64,000 bases of DNA from positions 310,001-374,000 of the forward strand of contig MU853181.1 of assembly GCA_033085395.1 (NCBI GenBank), given 5' to 3'. The notes beneath the pieces were generated by a model, which saw only the letters and a program-made list of their open reading frames with translations, had not been told where the DNA came from and ran no database searches. Each line of letters begins with the position of its first letter. Within the stretch, counting starts at the first letter, position 1. Below, piece by piece: positions 22,236 to 33,900 of this stretch. The position numbers and the translations under genes were made by a program. This DNA is from Xanthoparmelia taractica. Taxonomy: Eukaryota; Ascomycota; Lecanoromycetes; Lecanorales; Parmeliaceae.

Positions 22236-23712
22236 TTATCCAGCAACATTCTCCGCAATTCTCTCTCCTTGCCCTCCCAACGTCCCTTCCATCCTCTCCC
22301 CTTTCTCCTTAGGCACAGCGAACATCTTCGCAATAGCCTCCACAGTCGTATTCCCGCCGCTCAGCACAACCCCAACGTCCCACCCCTCCTCACCACCCTC
22401 CTTCTCCACCAAGCTTCGAAACTCCTCATCGTAGAGAGCGACCGCCAACCCCACAACGGCGCTCGGCTCCACAAACACCTTCATCCACTCCAGCACCAAT
22501 CTCATCGCTTGTAGGATTTGCTCGTCTGTCACTGAATATATACCGCGCAGCTTTGTTTTATCAGAGATGATGGTCCAAGGGATTTCGCCAACAGGGGTCC
22601 GCAGTCCGTCGGCTATCGTGAGGGTTTTGACGGTGGGGATGCGTTTGTTGGCTGCTAGACCACGGCGGGCGTCATCGGCGCCTTCGAATGAGGGTTCAGC
22701 GCCGAAGACGTAAGTGCCAGTATCGTGGAGTGCTCTTGTGAAGTTAGCGTTGCTTCTTGGGGGCCAAAAGTAGAGTTGCAAGACAGGTCCAGGGATTGGG
22801 AACGTTCTCTTGCTCCCGAAACATGTGTGATGACTCAAATTCAATTCCAAAGAGGGAAAGTTATTTCAAAATGTACGTACGTGGCGATCCCAGAGAGCAT
22901 GCCACCACCACCGATTGGAGCGATGACTGCGTCAAGGCGCCCACGTTCTGACACCAATGAAGATGCATGGGTACCGTTAATGTGATCGGTGCCGTTTCTG
23001 TACCCGCTTGCGATATCGTGCTTTGCTTTATGGTGCACACTTAATCCCGGATCCTTCCTTATCAATTCTTTCGCCTGCTCCTCGAGTTCCAATGCCATTG
23101 TGCCTTGCCCAAGTATGATGTCCGGATGATCATACGGTGGTACAAGGACTGCACCAGTGTCTCTGATGACATCTTTCACCACGGCTTCCCGCTCATCAGA
23201 TGTACTGCCGCTGAAGTAGACTCTCGCCCCATACCCTTTTGTTGCTGCGATCTTTGAAGGTGTAGATATCGTAGGCATGACTATATGAGCGGATATGCCA
23301 TATGTCTGCGCAGCCAATGCGAGTGCTTGCGCATGGTTACCTGGAGATGTGTCTCTCAGATTCCGCGAGCTTATCGGCAAGGAAATGCCTCACCGGAGCT
23401 GTGTGTCACCACCCCTCTCGCCAATTCCTCCTCGCTTAACCGAGACAATGCGTGGAAGGCCCCGCGGATCTTGAATGCGCCAATGCGCTGGTAGTTCTCA
23501 CATTTGAAGAAGAATTTGATCCTAGGGTGTGCTGGTCTTTGCCCCTCAAAGGGAGTACCAAGAAGGGCTTCTTTTGTCTGAGGGGTAGACGCAAGATTCG
23601 AGAGGGTCGTGGACGTTAAAACAGGCGTGAGTTGGATGTGCTCTTTTATACGTTCATGGGCGGACTGGACGGAGGAGCGCTTCAAGGGTAGGGTTCTGCA
23701 GAGGTGGGCCAT
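22236..23712 (-). CDS. PLP-dependent serine/threonine dehydratase or serine racemase
   Basis: A fold-type II PLP enzyme that deaminates L-Ser/L-Thr (or beta-hydroxyaspartate) to 2-oxoacids, or racemises Ser. Exons 23394-23712, 22881-23340 and 22735-excluded to 22236-22734 give 425 residues. The PLP lysine is K81 in RIGAFKIRGAFHAL. The substrate loop THSSGNHAQALALAA is split by intron 1 (53 nt, after the first base of the Gly codon). The glycine-rich phosphate loop is PIGGGGMLSGIA. Near the C-terminus VVLSGGNTT carries the ring-nitrogen contact. Intron 2 is long for this genome (146 nt) and joins SGIAT to ALHDTGTYVFGAEP. No ACT regulatory domain follows, so this is the catabolic/racemase type, not biosynthetic Ilv1. 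Confidence 0.9.
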
Positions 23713-25431
23713 GATGTGAATGGTTCATTAGGGTTCTTAGCTCTGTGAGATCAATTATCGCGTATTCCTATGTCGGTGACAGTTGACATTATAAATAAGC
23801 ACACGCAATTGGCAATGCAGTCAACATGAAGCTCGTTTGTAGAAGAATCAAATCAATCGCTTCAACTTCTTTTCAAATGTCCGCGCCGATCTTCGGAAGG
23901 TCCCTTTGAGGGCAAGTTTCCCGGCACTTTCTTGAACTTGTGCTTGGTATCAAATGTAGAAATTATACGCTCATGCTTGACAGACCAGAGAATGTATACC
24001 TAATGCTCTGGACAAAGAGTCCTGCACCACAAGTCAGTGAGAGCGGAGCGAAAATACGGCAGACGGTAGGCTCACCTCACAGCGTTCCCTCACGCCAAAC
24101 ATCCAAATTTCCGATCTCCTACATCTCCTTCTCGTATCTCTCGCGGTTATCGACCTGCGATGTGGTGTGTGATGTCCTCTGGATCTTGGTGCCAATCTTG
24201 ACACTGTCATAGTGGTCATTGAAGACGGGCTTCCCAAGTCTACTTGAATCTCCCACTCCAACCGATTGCGCCTCGTCTTGCCGTAAGTGAGCAAGCTGCG
24301 TACACTCAGCCCATTCCTCACGCACCAAACAGCGGGGAGAGACCCCCTTGTGGCTTCCTCGATGGTCCCATTGACAGCCTACCGAGGACTGTGACTGCGC
24401 TCGCGTAGATTCTCCTGTTGTGCAAGGAACATGTCATGAATACCACCCATCAAACATCCTCGCTGACTTTATAGACTGAAGTAGACTTCCTTCTTGTAGA
24501 CTTCCTTCTGCTATAGTCATACTGTAGAGGTATCCGCTGCCAACAGCAATGCCCAGAGAGATGGCTTTCTCTTCGGCGTTGCCAGTAAAATCTTGAGAGG
24601 CGGTAATCGAAGAATTGATGCCTCGGCCTTCACAACAAATGTACGGATGCTCGACCAGCGCCTTGGGTGCCACGAGGTTGGACAGCATGACTCGCTAGGG
24701 GTACTGTGAAGCGGAGAGCAGGGTTCAGCGTCGGACGGCTAGCGAGATCAATCGATGAGAGAGAGATCGCGGAGCGCGATTGAAGTTACGCGAAGCCATG
24801 GTTGATAGATTGCAGGCGATGTCAAGAAAAGTCACACGGTAATGTTGCTGCGTACAGTGCTGGTGACTGATTTGAGTCATAGCGCGGTAAGAATCATTGA
24901 CAGCAGAAAATCTTTTTGTAGGGGCGATTTGCTAGCGCCTACGAGATCGGCTCGCAGCACAGTCAGTACCTTATCTTGCTGAAATGATTATGTACAGAGT
25001 ATGGCCTCTTGAAAACACCTAAAGAGGGCGACAATGCATACTGCTCTACGAAGGAGGATTGCTGTATGCCTCAGAGGTTTGTTTAGGCTTCGCTTCGGCA
25101 TACCGAGTACAGATAATAGCATGGCATTACAATATATTGCAGCGAGATGTTTCGAAAGAAGTTGCAAGATTCGTTCATTCGTCCACTATACCTCTATTAA
25201 ACGGAGGACCTTGGGTATCTTTCTCAAATATTTACAGTAATGTTATGCAAAGCACAGCTCCGAAGATTCCAAGCCGCAAAACGCCGATGCAGGTTGTCCA
25301 TGCTTTCTTTTGAAGGGAGATTTTCCTCCCAGTGGATATCCATCTAATGACATTATTAGCAATAGATTCCTATAGTGAATCCACATTTCTTACTCTGCTG
25401 TACATCCTCATAGCTTTTCCAATGCACCTCA
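23713..25431. other. Gene-poor region with weak minus-strand open frames
   Basis: About 1.7 kb without a gene I can support. Overlapping minus-strand frames at 24034-24328 and 24434-24688 have a protein-like look (one contains KPVFNDHYDSVKIGTKIQR), but I do not recognise them and could not join them convincingly. A short direct repeat of about 15 bases (GTAGACTTCCTTCTT) occurs twice in tandem near 24482-24512. A decayed gene or a small uncharacterised gene is possible. Confidence 0.35.
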
Positions 25432-26269
25432 TCAATCATAGAACCAATAAAGAGCCGAATAATCGATATATATTGGTGCCGTCACGTCTGCACAACTTGA
25501 TGGTGGCTTTCCTCCGGCAGTCTCGACCCGATACACCTCATTTAACCCCACGCTGCCTCCAGCATCGGTCAGTGCCTTCCAGTCCACAGCTCCGCATCCC
25601 TGATCAAATCGGCCAGCACTCGCATCCGCTGGTGCGGGAATCCCTGCAAGACCCTTTCCCTTCAACAGCCCATTTTTACCAAGATCAAAGGTTGCAACTC
25701 CCTTTGCGTCAAAATAGTGTATGCCGAGTTTTGGAATCTGAGATGCTTCAATCGCGGCGAAACTAAGGTCGATAACATAACGGGGCAGGATGTCTAGTAC
25801 TGCAGTTCCTTCGCCTGGAGGAAGTAGAGGAAGGAGCGGAGAAGCATCAAGAAGGACGGCCCTGGCGCCGACAAGAACGGGACTGGAGGCGGTCGAGTTA
25901 CAAGTGTAGTTTTGGGTGCCGCGGCTGATGGTTATGAACTTAAGGGTGCCATTTGGGGCTGGCAGAGATTGGGTGCCTGAAGGATTATTAGGTTAGTATG
26001 TGATCAAGTTGAGACGGCTGACTTTGTGAAGAGATAGCAGTTGCGAAGCTTTCACTGTAGCAGTCTGAATTCTAAGGCATTTGAGCGATCGCTCAGCACT
26101 TACCAGCTGAGAGAGGTACACTATAGCCCGAGAGGCCGCTTTCATCACTTGGCCAATGCCGAGGTATATTTGGCAAGACGTCGCGTTTCAAAGCACGAGC
26201 TTCGATACTCGAGGCTAGAGCAAGGAAGAACATCGTCCATGACGCGAGGCACCGAAATTGAGAAGCCAT
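25432..26269 (-). CDS. Secreted DUF3455 protein
   Basis: A small secreted fungal protein of the DUF3455 family; some members carry a misleading malate dehydrogenase label. The function is unknown. Exons 26104-26269 and 25432-25976 give 236 residues. The first 25 residues form a signal peptide (hydrophobic core WTMFFLALASS), followed by a basic ALKRD site that could be cut by Kex2. Family blocks seen are GTLKFITISRGTQNYTC, FDLGKNGLLKGKG, VDWKALTDAGGS and EVYRVETAGGKPPSSC, ending YSALYWFYD. The intron is 127 nt and its join restores SAGTQSLPAPNG. The start at MASQFRCLA gives a proper signal peptide; an ATG nine codons upstream would weaken it. Confidence 0.87.
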
Positions 26270-27503
26270 CGTCTTAAGCAACGTAAGATATCGCAAAGGA
26301 ACGTAATCGGAGCCTGAGGCAAGAAGAGAATGTAATGTAAAGGTGTTGAAGGTCCGTGACGCTTCAGGTGACAGACAGCCTCGCGAAAAATGGAAAATAC
26401 GCGATAATTGCAGAAGAGATCATATACAAGGTGGCTTTCCGCAATTAACGGCGATATGCATAAAGACCTGAAGAAACGCGGACCGTGCAGGCAATAACGG
26501 GGGATTAGATGCAGGTTATGTACTCATATACCTCGACACCAGCCTCATGAAACTGGACGTGTCCATGATTCAGCGCTTGCAATTAATAGTGGAGGTAATC
26601 CTGCATGATAGTGTATTTCCCCTCATGCAGTTCTATTTCAGGGCCGCCAAGGAACGAAGTGGATCCCCGGGCAATTCATAGATGGAATGTTTTGCGGTTC
26701 AGCAATTGTCGTACGCAGTAGCGGACGTTGGAAAAGCTGTCGAGGCCTTGAAGGCGAGGCTCAAAACGGAAGGCCAACGGGGACGGCGGCCCATACATAG
26801 TAACCCTTGTTCCGAGATCCTTTAGATTTAGGTAGGGTAGCATGGTCACTTGGCCAGCAGCCAAAGTTTAGGTAAATTCTGTATGCAACTACTGTCACGT
26901 CGTCGATCCGGCCCATTGAGGGTTCATGAGTTTCCGCGCGTATGCTTGTTGGAAGATTACGAGGGCGGCCAACAGCGGCTAGAGAGTCATAATGACTGGC
27001 TTCGCTTACTGTTTTGCATATTGGTTGCATATTCAGCGCTGACGGGCCAAATAATGAATTGTGAAGATGGCTATTATTTCTTGCCCTCCGATGTGTGCAG
27101 AGATTCGGCACCTGGGGAAGGCTGGGATCTTGTCCATCAGCCTCTTCGAACTCGTGCAATTTTGGAAGACTTGGTGGCGGGTTCACTGGATATAAACCGA
27201 TTGGACATGGAACGAGGCTTGTAGGATCCTGAGATTTGACCGAAAATAAGAGAGGGGTCACATCAAGATCCCCGATACCTTCCTCATTAATACAAAACAA
27301 GCGACCAAACAAATCTGACTTTGATCCTATACCCCGTGCTTATGGGGCTCGTGAGATTTGATCTTTGCTAGTTAATACACATTTACAAGAACATATACCG
27401 AAGCTAAAGGGCCGAACATCTCCCCAACGCCTTGCCCCCCCCCCCGCGCCGCTATGCTGCATTGACCGTCACTCGTACCTCTTTCGACACTCATCGGTCT
27501 AGA
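26270..27503. other. Intergenic region upstream of DUF3455 gene
   Basis: About 1.2 kb. A 183-codon minus-strand frame (26761-27312) and an overlapping 124-codon plus-strand frame have no recognisable motif, so neither is called. An 11-base C run lies at 27435-27445. Confidence 0.4.
27435..27445. repeat. Poly-C tract (11 C)
   Basis: Eleven consecutive C bases read directly, 59 bases beyond the stop codon of the PRELI-family gene on the minus strand. Confidence 0.75.
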
Positions 27504-28325
27504 CTAGCTATCGCTACTCGAGTCTTGTTCCTGTCGCCATGCCCGCTTGAAAGGCGACCCAGGGTCTTGCCCGAACGCCCTTAGCCTATCTTCTTGCATG
27601 CCTTCGAGGACTCGACCGAGGCCACCACGACGCAGTCGCTCTAGGACAACCTTCATGCCTTCATTACTCTTTCCGGTCGCTTCTCTGGTCCTCTTCAATC
27701 CGATCATCTCGATGCTGCGCTGAAGCGATGAGGTCGACCATGAAGATAGAAAGCCTTTCCTCGGCGGAGCTTCCTCATCTGAGTCTGGTGCTGGTAATGG
27801 ATTCGTTACGCCGACCTCTTCCTTCCTCTTCAATACCTTCGCCTGTCCAAAGCGGGATAGGAGGGTGACCGTAGTTGTAACATTCGTTCCTTCACCTTTC
27901 GTGCTCTCCACCAAGTCTAAGGTCGAATTTTCTGGCGTGGCGATCTCCAATGATGGCCGCCTATAGAATTGCTTCTCGATCACACTCAATATGCCCGTCC
28001 ACTCCAGATTCCTCGATTCTGTTTTCATCCATCCCTCCTTGACATCAATCACACTTTTCTCAAGAATGTAGCTCTGGCCACCATCGGCGCTTGAACCCAA
28101 TATGCCCTTTGGTAACAGCTTTAGTAAAGTAGGAGGTATTTTCGACTTCTTGAGATGCAACCGCGTAGTACTGAGTCGTTGCGTTGATGGATCGAAATGA
28201 CGGTCGATGACATCAGTTGAGAGCACGTGCGTTGCGTAAGGGTTAGGGTAACGAAGAAAGTAGGCAAGGCTCACGGCTGGAAAAGGGTAGTCATAATTGA
28301 AAGAATGTTCGTAGAATTTGACCAT
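27504..28325 (-). CDS. PRELI/MSF1-family mitochondrial lipid transfer protein (Ups-like)
   Basis: Ups/PRELI proteins shuttle phosphatidic acid or phosphatidylserine across the mitochondrial intermembrane space together with Mdm35. This is a single exon of 273 residues. The domain covers about residues 1-170: it starts MVKFYEHSFNYDYPFPAVSL, continues with FLRYPNPYATHVLS and TTRLHLKKSKIPPTLLKLLP, and has SYILEKSVIDVKEGWMKTES in the middle. The C-terminal 100 residues are a charged extension (SDEEAPPRKG, then repeated Leu/Arg helices) longer than in yeast Ups proteins. The N-terminal block fits the Ups1-type subgroup; assignment to Ups1 versus Ups2/3 is tentative. Its start lies 195 bp from the divergent TrpRS gene. 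Confidence 0.88.
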   Translation of the reverse strand: MVKFYEHSFNYDYPFPAVSLAYFLRYPNPYATHVLSTDVIDRHFDPSTQRLSTTRLHLKKSKIPPTLLKLLPKGILGSSADGGQSYILEKSVIDVKEGWMKTESRNLEWTGILSVIEKQFYRRPSLEIATPENSTLDLVESTKGEGTNVTTTVTLLSRFGQAKVLKRKEEVGVTNPLPAPDSDEEAPPRKGFLSSWSTSSLQRSIEMIGLKRTREATGKSNEGMKVVLERLRRGGLGRVLEGMQEDRLRAFGQDPGSPFKRAWRQEQDSSSDS

Positions 28326-28520
28326 GATCTAGATGGTAATTTGACGATTCGAAACTTGTCATTGCAAAGGGTGAACGAGGGGAAGCTATTCAAGTCAACT
28401 CATTACAGAAGCGGATAGAGATTGCGCTACTGCGGGGAAACGGCGTCCGCAAACGCCGATGTGTGACTCCCAAATCAAATTTATTATGGCTCCCAATGAT
28501 TCTAAGACGGTTCATACGCA
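28326..28520. promoter_or_regulatory. Compact divergent promoter UPS-like / WRS1
   Basis: Only 195 bp separate two divergent start codons, so both promoters must share this interval. Confidence 0.5.
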
Positions 28521-30063
28521 ATGGCAACAATATCAGATGTGCCAGATGAGCCTGGTCAGCCACCGGCATTGACTGCCCTCTCGTTGGCAGAAGCCTCACA
28601 TGAATCAAAGACCAAAGAGCAGATAATCACTCCTTTCGATGTCTCGGGAGGATTGGACGAGCATGGGAAGGCCGTTGCCATAGATTATGACAAGTTAATT
28701 GACCATTTTGGGTCGCAGAGGATTGATAAATCCATGCTTGAGCGGTTCGAAAGACTTACTGGAAAACCACCACATAGGCTGTTGCGCCGGGGTCTGGTAT
28801 TCAGTCACAGGGATCTTAACGTGATACTGGACAAGTACGAAAAAGGCATTCCGTTCTTCCTGTATACTGGACGAGGTCCGTCCAGCGGTAGCATGCATGT
28901 GGGCCACTCAGTGCCATTCGAGTTCACTAAGTTCGTCAATGCTCTCCCTCCAATATGGACTCAACGGGCGCTGGCTAACCACTCGAATGGCAGATATTTG
29001 CAAGATGCATTTGACGTACCACTAATTATTATGCTGACCGACGATGAGAAGTTCCTCCACTCGCCAAAGCTCTCCCTCAAAGACTGCCAAAAGTTTGCTC
29101 TAGAAAATGCAATGGACATAATAGCAATCGGCTTCGACCCGGCCAAAACCTTTATATTCATGGACACCGACTTCATATATGGTGGGCATGGCGCGGCGTT
29201 TGGCTATAACATACTTGAAATTGGCAAGAAGACAACCAATAATCAGATCAAGGGAACTTTTGGTTTCAATGACACGTAAGTTGCTCTTATGGCATGATAC
29301 CTATCATATTGTCAATCGATCGCCTACTCACCAACCCAACAGCAACAATATACTAGAATTCGCCTTCCCGGCAACCCAATCGGCCACCTCATTCGCCACA
29401 TCCTTCCCCTTCATCTTCGGCTCGAACGTCAAAACCGCTTCCAAAGTTCCCTGTCTCATCCCGTGTGCAATAGACCAAGACCCCTATTTCCGCCAATGCC
29501 GTGATAACGCACCACGGCTAGGTCTTATTAAACCAGCATTGATCCACACAGTCTTCCTTCCCTCCCTACGTGGCAGCGAATCTAAAATGTCAGCTTCGGA
29601 TACAGAATCGAGCATCTACCTCAACGATACCGACAACCAAATCAAAAAGAAAATCGGAAAAGCGTTCTCTGGCGGCCAAGATACACGTGAACTGCAGGAA
29701 CAGATAGGGGGGCGAACAGCCGTGGATGTACCATTCCAATACTTGACGTTCTTTCTCGAATCAGATGAAGAACTGGAGTCCATAAGAGAACGGTACGAGA
29801 AGGGACTGATGCAGAGTGGAGAGATGAAAGCTGCGGCGACCAAGGTACTCCAGGCCTACGTGGCAGCGTTTCGCGAACGGCGGAAAGCAGTTACCTCCGA
29901 AATCAGAGAAGAATTTATGAGGCCGAGACAATTGATTTTCAAGAGTATGCCCTCTGAAAAGGAGCAATCGGTTTTTCTAGAAGAGCGTAAGAAGGCCTTG
30001 CAGAAGGAGCTCGCCTCGATTGATCGTGAGATGGAACGGTTGCAGAATAGTGGTCAGGCCTAG
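28521..30063 (+). CDS. WRS1: Cytosolic tryptophanyl-tRNA synthetase
   Basis: Charges tRNA-Trp with tryptophan in the cytosol. Exons 28521-28930, 28994-29275 and 29343-30063 give 470 residues. The class I HIGH-type motif is PSSGSMHVGH near residue 120 and the KMSKS-type motif is SKMSAS. DVPLIIMLTDDEKFL and FIFMDTDFIY are family blocks. Intron 1 (63 nt) is in frame and free of stops. Keeping it would insert 21 residues (beginning FVNALPPIW) between FEFTK and YLQDAFDVP, which are joined in all relatives I know. Intron 2 (67 nt) joins GFNDT to NNILEF. The C-terminal tail is a Glu/Lys-rich helix. No mitochondrial presequence is seen. Confidence 0.94.
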
Positions 30064-30371
30064 GAATGTAGCGAGCTAATGGTGTATGCCTCTGTTGCTC
30101 GTAGAGCTGGTAGCGATCATATTGAAAAGTACGATACCCGATCTGCGTTCTTTGAACGGCTAGGACTGGTTTTTGGGGATGGATCTGGTGTCACACCTAG
30201 GATTGGGTTTCCTGATCATCTCACGTTCCCAAAATGACATGGGTGACTTGGGCTAACGGACACCATAACATATTGTCTTGGATGGTTGTAATACGTCGGT
30301 GCGTCTTCATCAAGTTTCAATTCAATGTTCCCATACAGTAGATCCCTGTATAGTCTAGATAGTAAATCTAT

Positions 30372-31584
30372 TCAAGAGCCCTCCTCCTCCCCCTCCGTCT
30401 TCCTCACCACGGCTCCGCTGCTCCCCTTGCCCCTTTTCCTCGGCTTACTGCTTCCCCCCTTAGGTCTATATGCATCGTCCTCCCTCTTTCTCTTACTTTT
30501 CGGCGCAGGTGCGTCAATCCCAGCACCCCCAATCACATTTCCTTCATCATCCAGAATCTCGGGCTCGGGCTCTGTCTCCTGCTTGGGCACAGCAGCGGAC
30601 CGCCGCTTCGCAGTGCTCGAGGAGGAAGGGGGCTTCGGCGAGGCTTTGTGGCCTGCGGACTCGGAAACGCTGGAGACTTTCTCAGGTGCGGACTCTTTTT
30701 CTTCTGGCCGGGGATCCTGGAGGAACACTTTGGGTCTGTACTCGCGAAGCCAGTTGTAGACGGAGACGGGGTTGCGTAGCTGCATGTCTTTCTCCCGCTC
30801 GCGATCCGTGGGTCTGTAGGGACGAGGGAGCATTGGTGGGGCGTCAGGAGGCAGGTTTGCAAGATAGGTATCGAGTGCGGAGAGGAATTCGTCCTCATGG
30901 CTGGGTGTCATGTAGCCTATTGGTGCTTCTTGTAGCAGGTCCTTTGGCATTACTGCTGCGCTGACGATATCGGGCGTCGTGTGTTGGACTCTCGATAAAT
31001 TGGCGAGGGAATTCGTGCGGTTTAAGATGGCGTGGAATTCCGCTTCCATGGTTTTGAAAGCGGCGGGCGTTATCTGGCCGGCGTAGAGGTCTTGTTTCGC
31101 TTCTTCGAGGGCGGCGCGGGTGGTCTCGATCTCGGAAGGGCCGTATGGGGAGAGGTCGGGTTCGAGTGCTGGGACGGCGGAAGCGTCTGGAGTTGGGGAG
31201 CGGAGGTCATAGCGTAGGTGGGGTAGGACTTTTGTGGATTCGTTAATGTCGAGAAGGAGGTCGAGGAGTTGGCTGTGGAAACCGCGATTTAGCAATTGAG
31301 TTCTCATTGATCTCAAGGGTGAGTAGTACTCATTCTGCTCCTGGAGGCGCCGGGCTAGTCTGGTGGCATGCTGCTCTTGGTCGAATAACTTGTTGCTATC
31401 CCTCATCTTGTCTTTGAAATTATGCCTCAACTTGAAAAATTTCTTCCTGCGAAGACAGTCAGTATGAGGTATTTTGAAGTCAAGTGAAATGAGCTCCGTA
31501 CTTGTAAGATTTGTAGGTCGGTTTGCTGGCTTCATCGTTGGCCAGAGGCGGAGCATCCTGGTTATCCACAGTGGTAAAAGACAT
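30372..31584 (-). CDS. IEC3: INO80 chromatin remodelling complex subunit Iec3
   Basis: Iec3 is a fungal-specific subunit of the INO80 nucleosome remodeller. Exons 31502-31584 and 30372-31446 give 385 residues. The conserved N-terminal block SYKKKFFKLRHNFKDKMRDS is formed across the single 55-nt intron, and the following charged helix (RLARRLQEQNEYY) and LLDLLLDINES match the family. The central region has YMTPSHEDEFLSALD and RPYRPTDRERE. The last 100 residues are disordered, Lys/Arg/Glu/Ser-rich, with nuclear-localisation-like KSKRKRE and KPRKRGKG. The start at MSFTTVDNQD is the first ATG of exon 1. It converges on WRS1 (308 bp) and is the last core gene before the accessory island. Confidence 0.86.
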
Positions 31585-32126
31585 GACCGGCGATTGAAGG
31601 TCTCGTACTCCGTACAAAAGAATATTAATGTGTAAGTTCGACGAGGGGAATAATGTTCCGATCAATCCTCGTACCTTAGGTCTAAAGCCAGTAAGGTGGG
31701 ATGATCTCCATGTCGCATCGCGACCTAAGGACTAAGGTACTGTCAAAGCGCGTTAATTGTTACCTTATAACTATATTGTCCGCAGCACTACCACAGGATA
31801 TTGGGGGCTAGCAAGGAGTCCTTCCGGAAACCAATTGCTCGAAGTGATGTCTTGGTCGATCGATTTTGAAGCTGACTCACGCTCTGATAATTACTGCCCC
31901 TCTACACATGTGTGCCCCCAAAGTAGCCTCCCCTCAAGAAGCTACCCCTTAGTAGCCTTCATTGAAGAGGCCTTGCCCAGAATTTAATCACGCTCATAAG
32001 CAATTTTCCGCTGGGGTTTCACTCCGTTGAGTCTTCGGCGGCGGCGGTGAAGCGACCGTAAGATGAGGCCCGAGTACTCTCTACTACGTCTTTTCCTTTC
32101 AATAACCTGACTTCTCAAGGATCACT
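31585..32126. promoter_or_regulatory. Divergent intergenic region, left border of accessory island
   Basis: About 540 bp between divergent Iec3 and FAD-oxidase starts. No gene is seen. It marks the switch from core genes to the accessory cluster. Confidence 0.4.
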
Positions 32127-33900
32127 ATGCAAACAGTTATAATGATCTTTCAGCTACTTTCCGTATCTGCTGCAACGACGCTGCTTATCATCATCTCCAT
32201 TTTTATCATGCGCCGTCTTGGAACCTCATACACACAAGATGCAAAGAAGTCCGACCAGTCGGGCTACCTGGACTCTCGGGACTTCACGAGCAGCTTACCA
32301 GAACCTACCATGCTTAGCCAAAGCCTCGCCTCGGCACTACCCGATAGTGTCCTCTTCCCGCACGACGTCGCCTTTAAGCAGTCGATAAACTCCTACTGGG
32401 CTCAGCAGGAGTGCGAGGTGATCCCAGCATGCGTCGTCCGACCTCGCGACGTTCAGCAGCTCTGTACGTTAATCACTATTCTTAAGCGCGAGCACGACGG
32501 GCGAGAGAAGCAAGCTGGCGAGAGAAAAGTCGAAGGACTATTCGCTGTTCGTAGTGGCGGTCACTCTCCGGTTTCCGGTGCTGCAAGTATTAAGGGAGGT
32601 GTTGTGATCGATCTTGGGCATTTTTGTGAGGTGACGCCCTCTGAAGATGGATCGAGCGTGGTTATCGGAGCTGGCGCTAAGTGGATGGACGTCTCTAAAG
32701 TCCTAGACGAGAAAGGTCTTGCTGTTGTTGGAGGCAGGAACTCTGCTGTTGGAGTGGGTGGTTTGAGTTTGGGAGGTAAGCTTCTGCTACTCACGTCTGT
32801 ACTCGCCCTTTCAAGCAGCTCAACGGTTCCTCTATTGCGTAGCTGACAGTTAGGCACAAATAGGCGGTCTCTCGTTCTTCTCCCCTCGCTTCGGCCTAGT
32901 TTGCTCCAACATCCTCAGTTACGAAGTCGTCCTCGCCTCCGGCTCTATTATCACAGCCTCTGCATCAACCAACCCCAATCTCTGGCGCGCCCTTAAAGGC
33001 GGCTGTAACAACTTCGGCATCGTTACCCGCTTTACAATGCGTAGCTTTCCTTCTACCAAAATCTGGAGCGGCTTCCTCTATATGCCCGCCTTTCAAGCTA
33101 CCAAGGTTCTTAGTGCCTTTCACGAATGGCTCAACAGAGCGAATCCGAGCGATCCCAGCACTGCGTACGATAACTACGCCGCCGGCCCTATAGCCTGCTT
33201 CTCCTATATCCAGAAAATCCGCCTTCAGGCAATCTCCGTAAATCTCGTCTACACCAAGTCCCCCGAGAACGAAAAGGAATGGCCCGCCTGCTGGAGTACC
33301 TCCTCCTTCAAATCGCTCTGGCGCCTCTGGAGCACCTGTAAAGTCCGTACCCTAACCAGCGCGACCGACGAGATGAACGCGCTCAACCCTCCCGGCAGGC
33401 GTCAGGTATTCGCTACTACGACTATTAAAAACGACCTTAGCACCCTCGTCGCTACGCACGCCGCCTACTGCGATGCTATCGCCTCGATTAATCGCGTTAA
33501 CGTCAAAGGCTTGCTTTGGACGCTCGTCTTACAGCCGCTACTACCGGACTGGGCACGCAAAGGCGATACGAATCCGCTAGGTCTACACGACTGCACGGAT
33601 GACCCTCTCGTTATTGTGAGCTTTACGGTTAACTGGGATAATTACCGAGATGACGAGTTCGTTAAAACGACGACCCGACGCGTTGTTGAGCAGATCGATG
33701 CCGTTGCAGCGGCCAATAAAACGGGCCATCGATATCGATACTTAAACTATTGCGCGGAGTGGCAGAGACCATTTGAAGGTTATGGAGAAGAGAATTGGCG
33801 TTTTCTACAGGGAGTGAGTAGAAGATATGATCCGCAGGGGCTATTTCAGACGGGATGTAGGGGTGGGTTTAAGCTTGATGTAATGGATAATGAGGCTTAA
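32127..33900 (+). CDS. FAD-linked oxidoreductase (PCMH/BBE-like)
   Basis: A berberine-bridge-type flavoenzyme of the kind often found in fungal secondary-metabolite clusters, where it oxidises amines, alcohols or forms C-C/C-N bonds. Exons 32127-32775 and 32864-33900 give 561 residues. A hydrophobic segment in residues 10-30 is a signal anchor, so it probably enters the secretory pathway. The PCMH domain shows VRSGGHSPVSGAASIKGGVV, with the His (about residue 145) that can bind FAD covalently. GGNSAVG is replaced by GGRNSAVGVGGLSLGGGLSF across the intron, followed by SPRFGLVCSNILSYEVVLASG. The C-terminus has YLNYCAEWQRPFEGYGEENW and YDPQGLFQTGCRGGFK. The intron is 88 nt. No premature stop is seen. 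Confidence 0.88.

Noticed and set aside
26761..27312. 183-codon minus-strand open frame
   Set aside because: No recognisable motif, composition of chance type, overlaps a 124-codon frame on the other strand, and no splice or promoter context.
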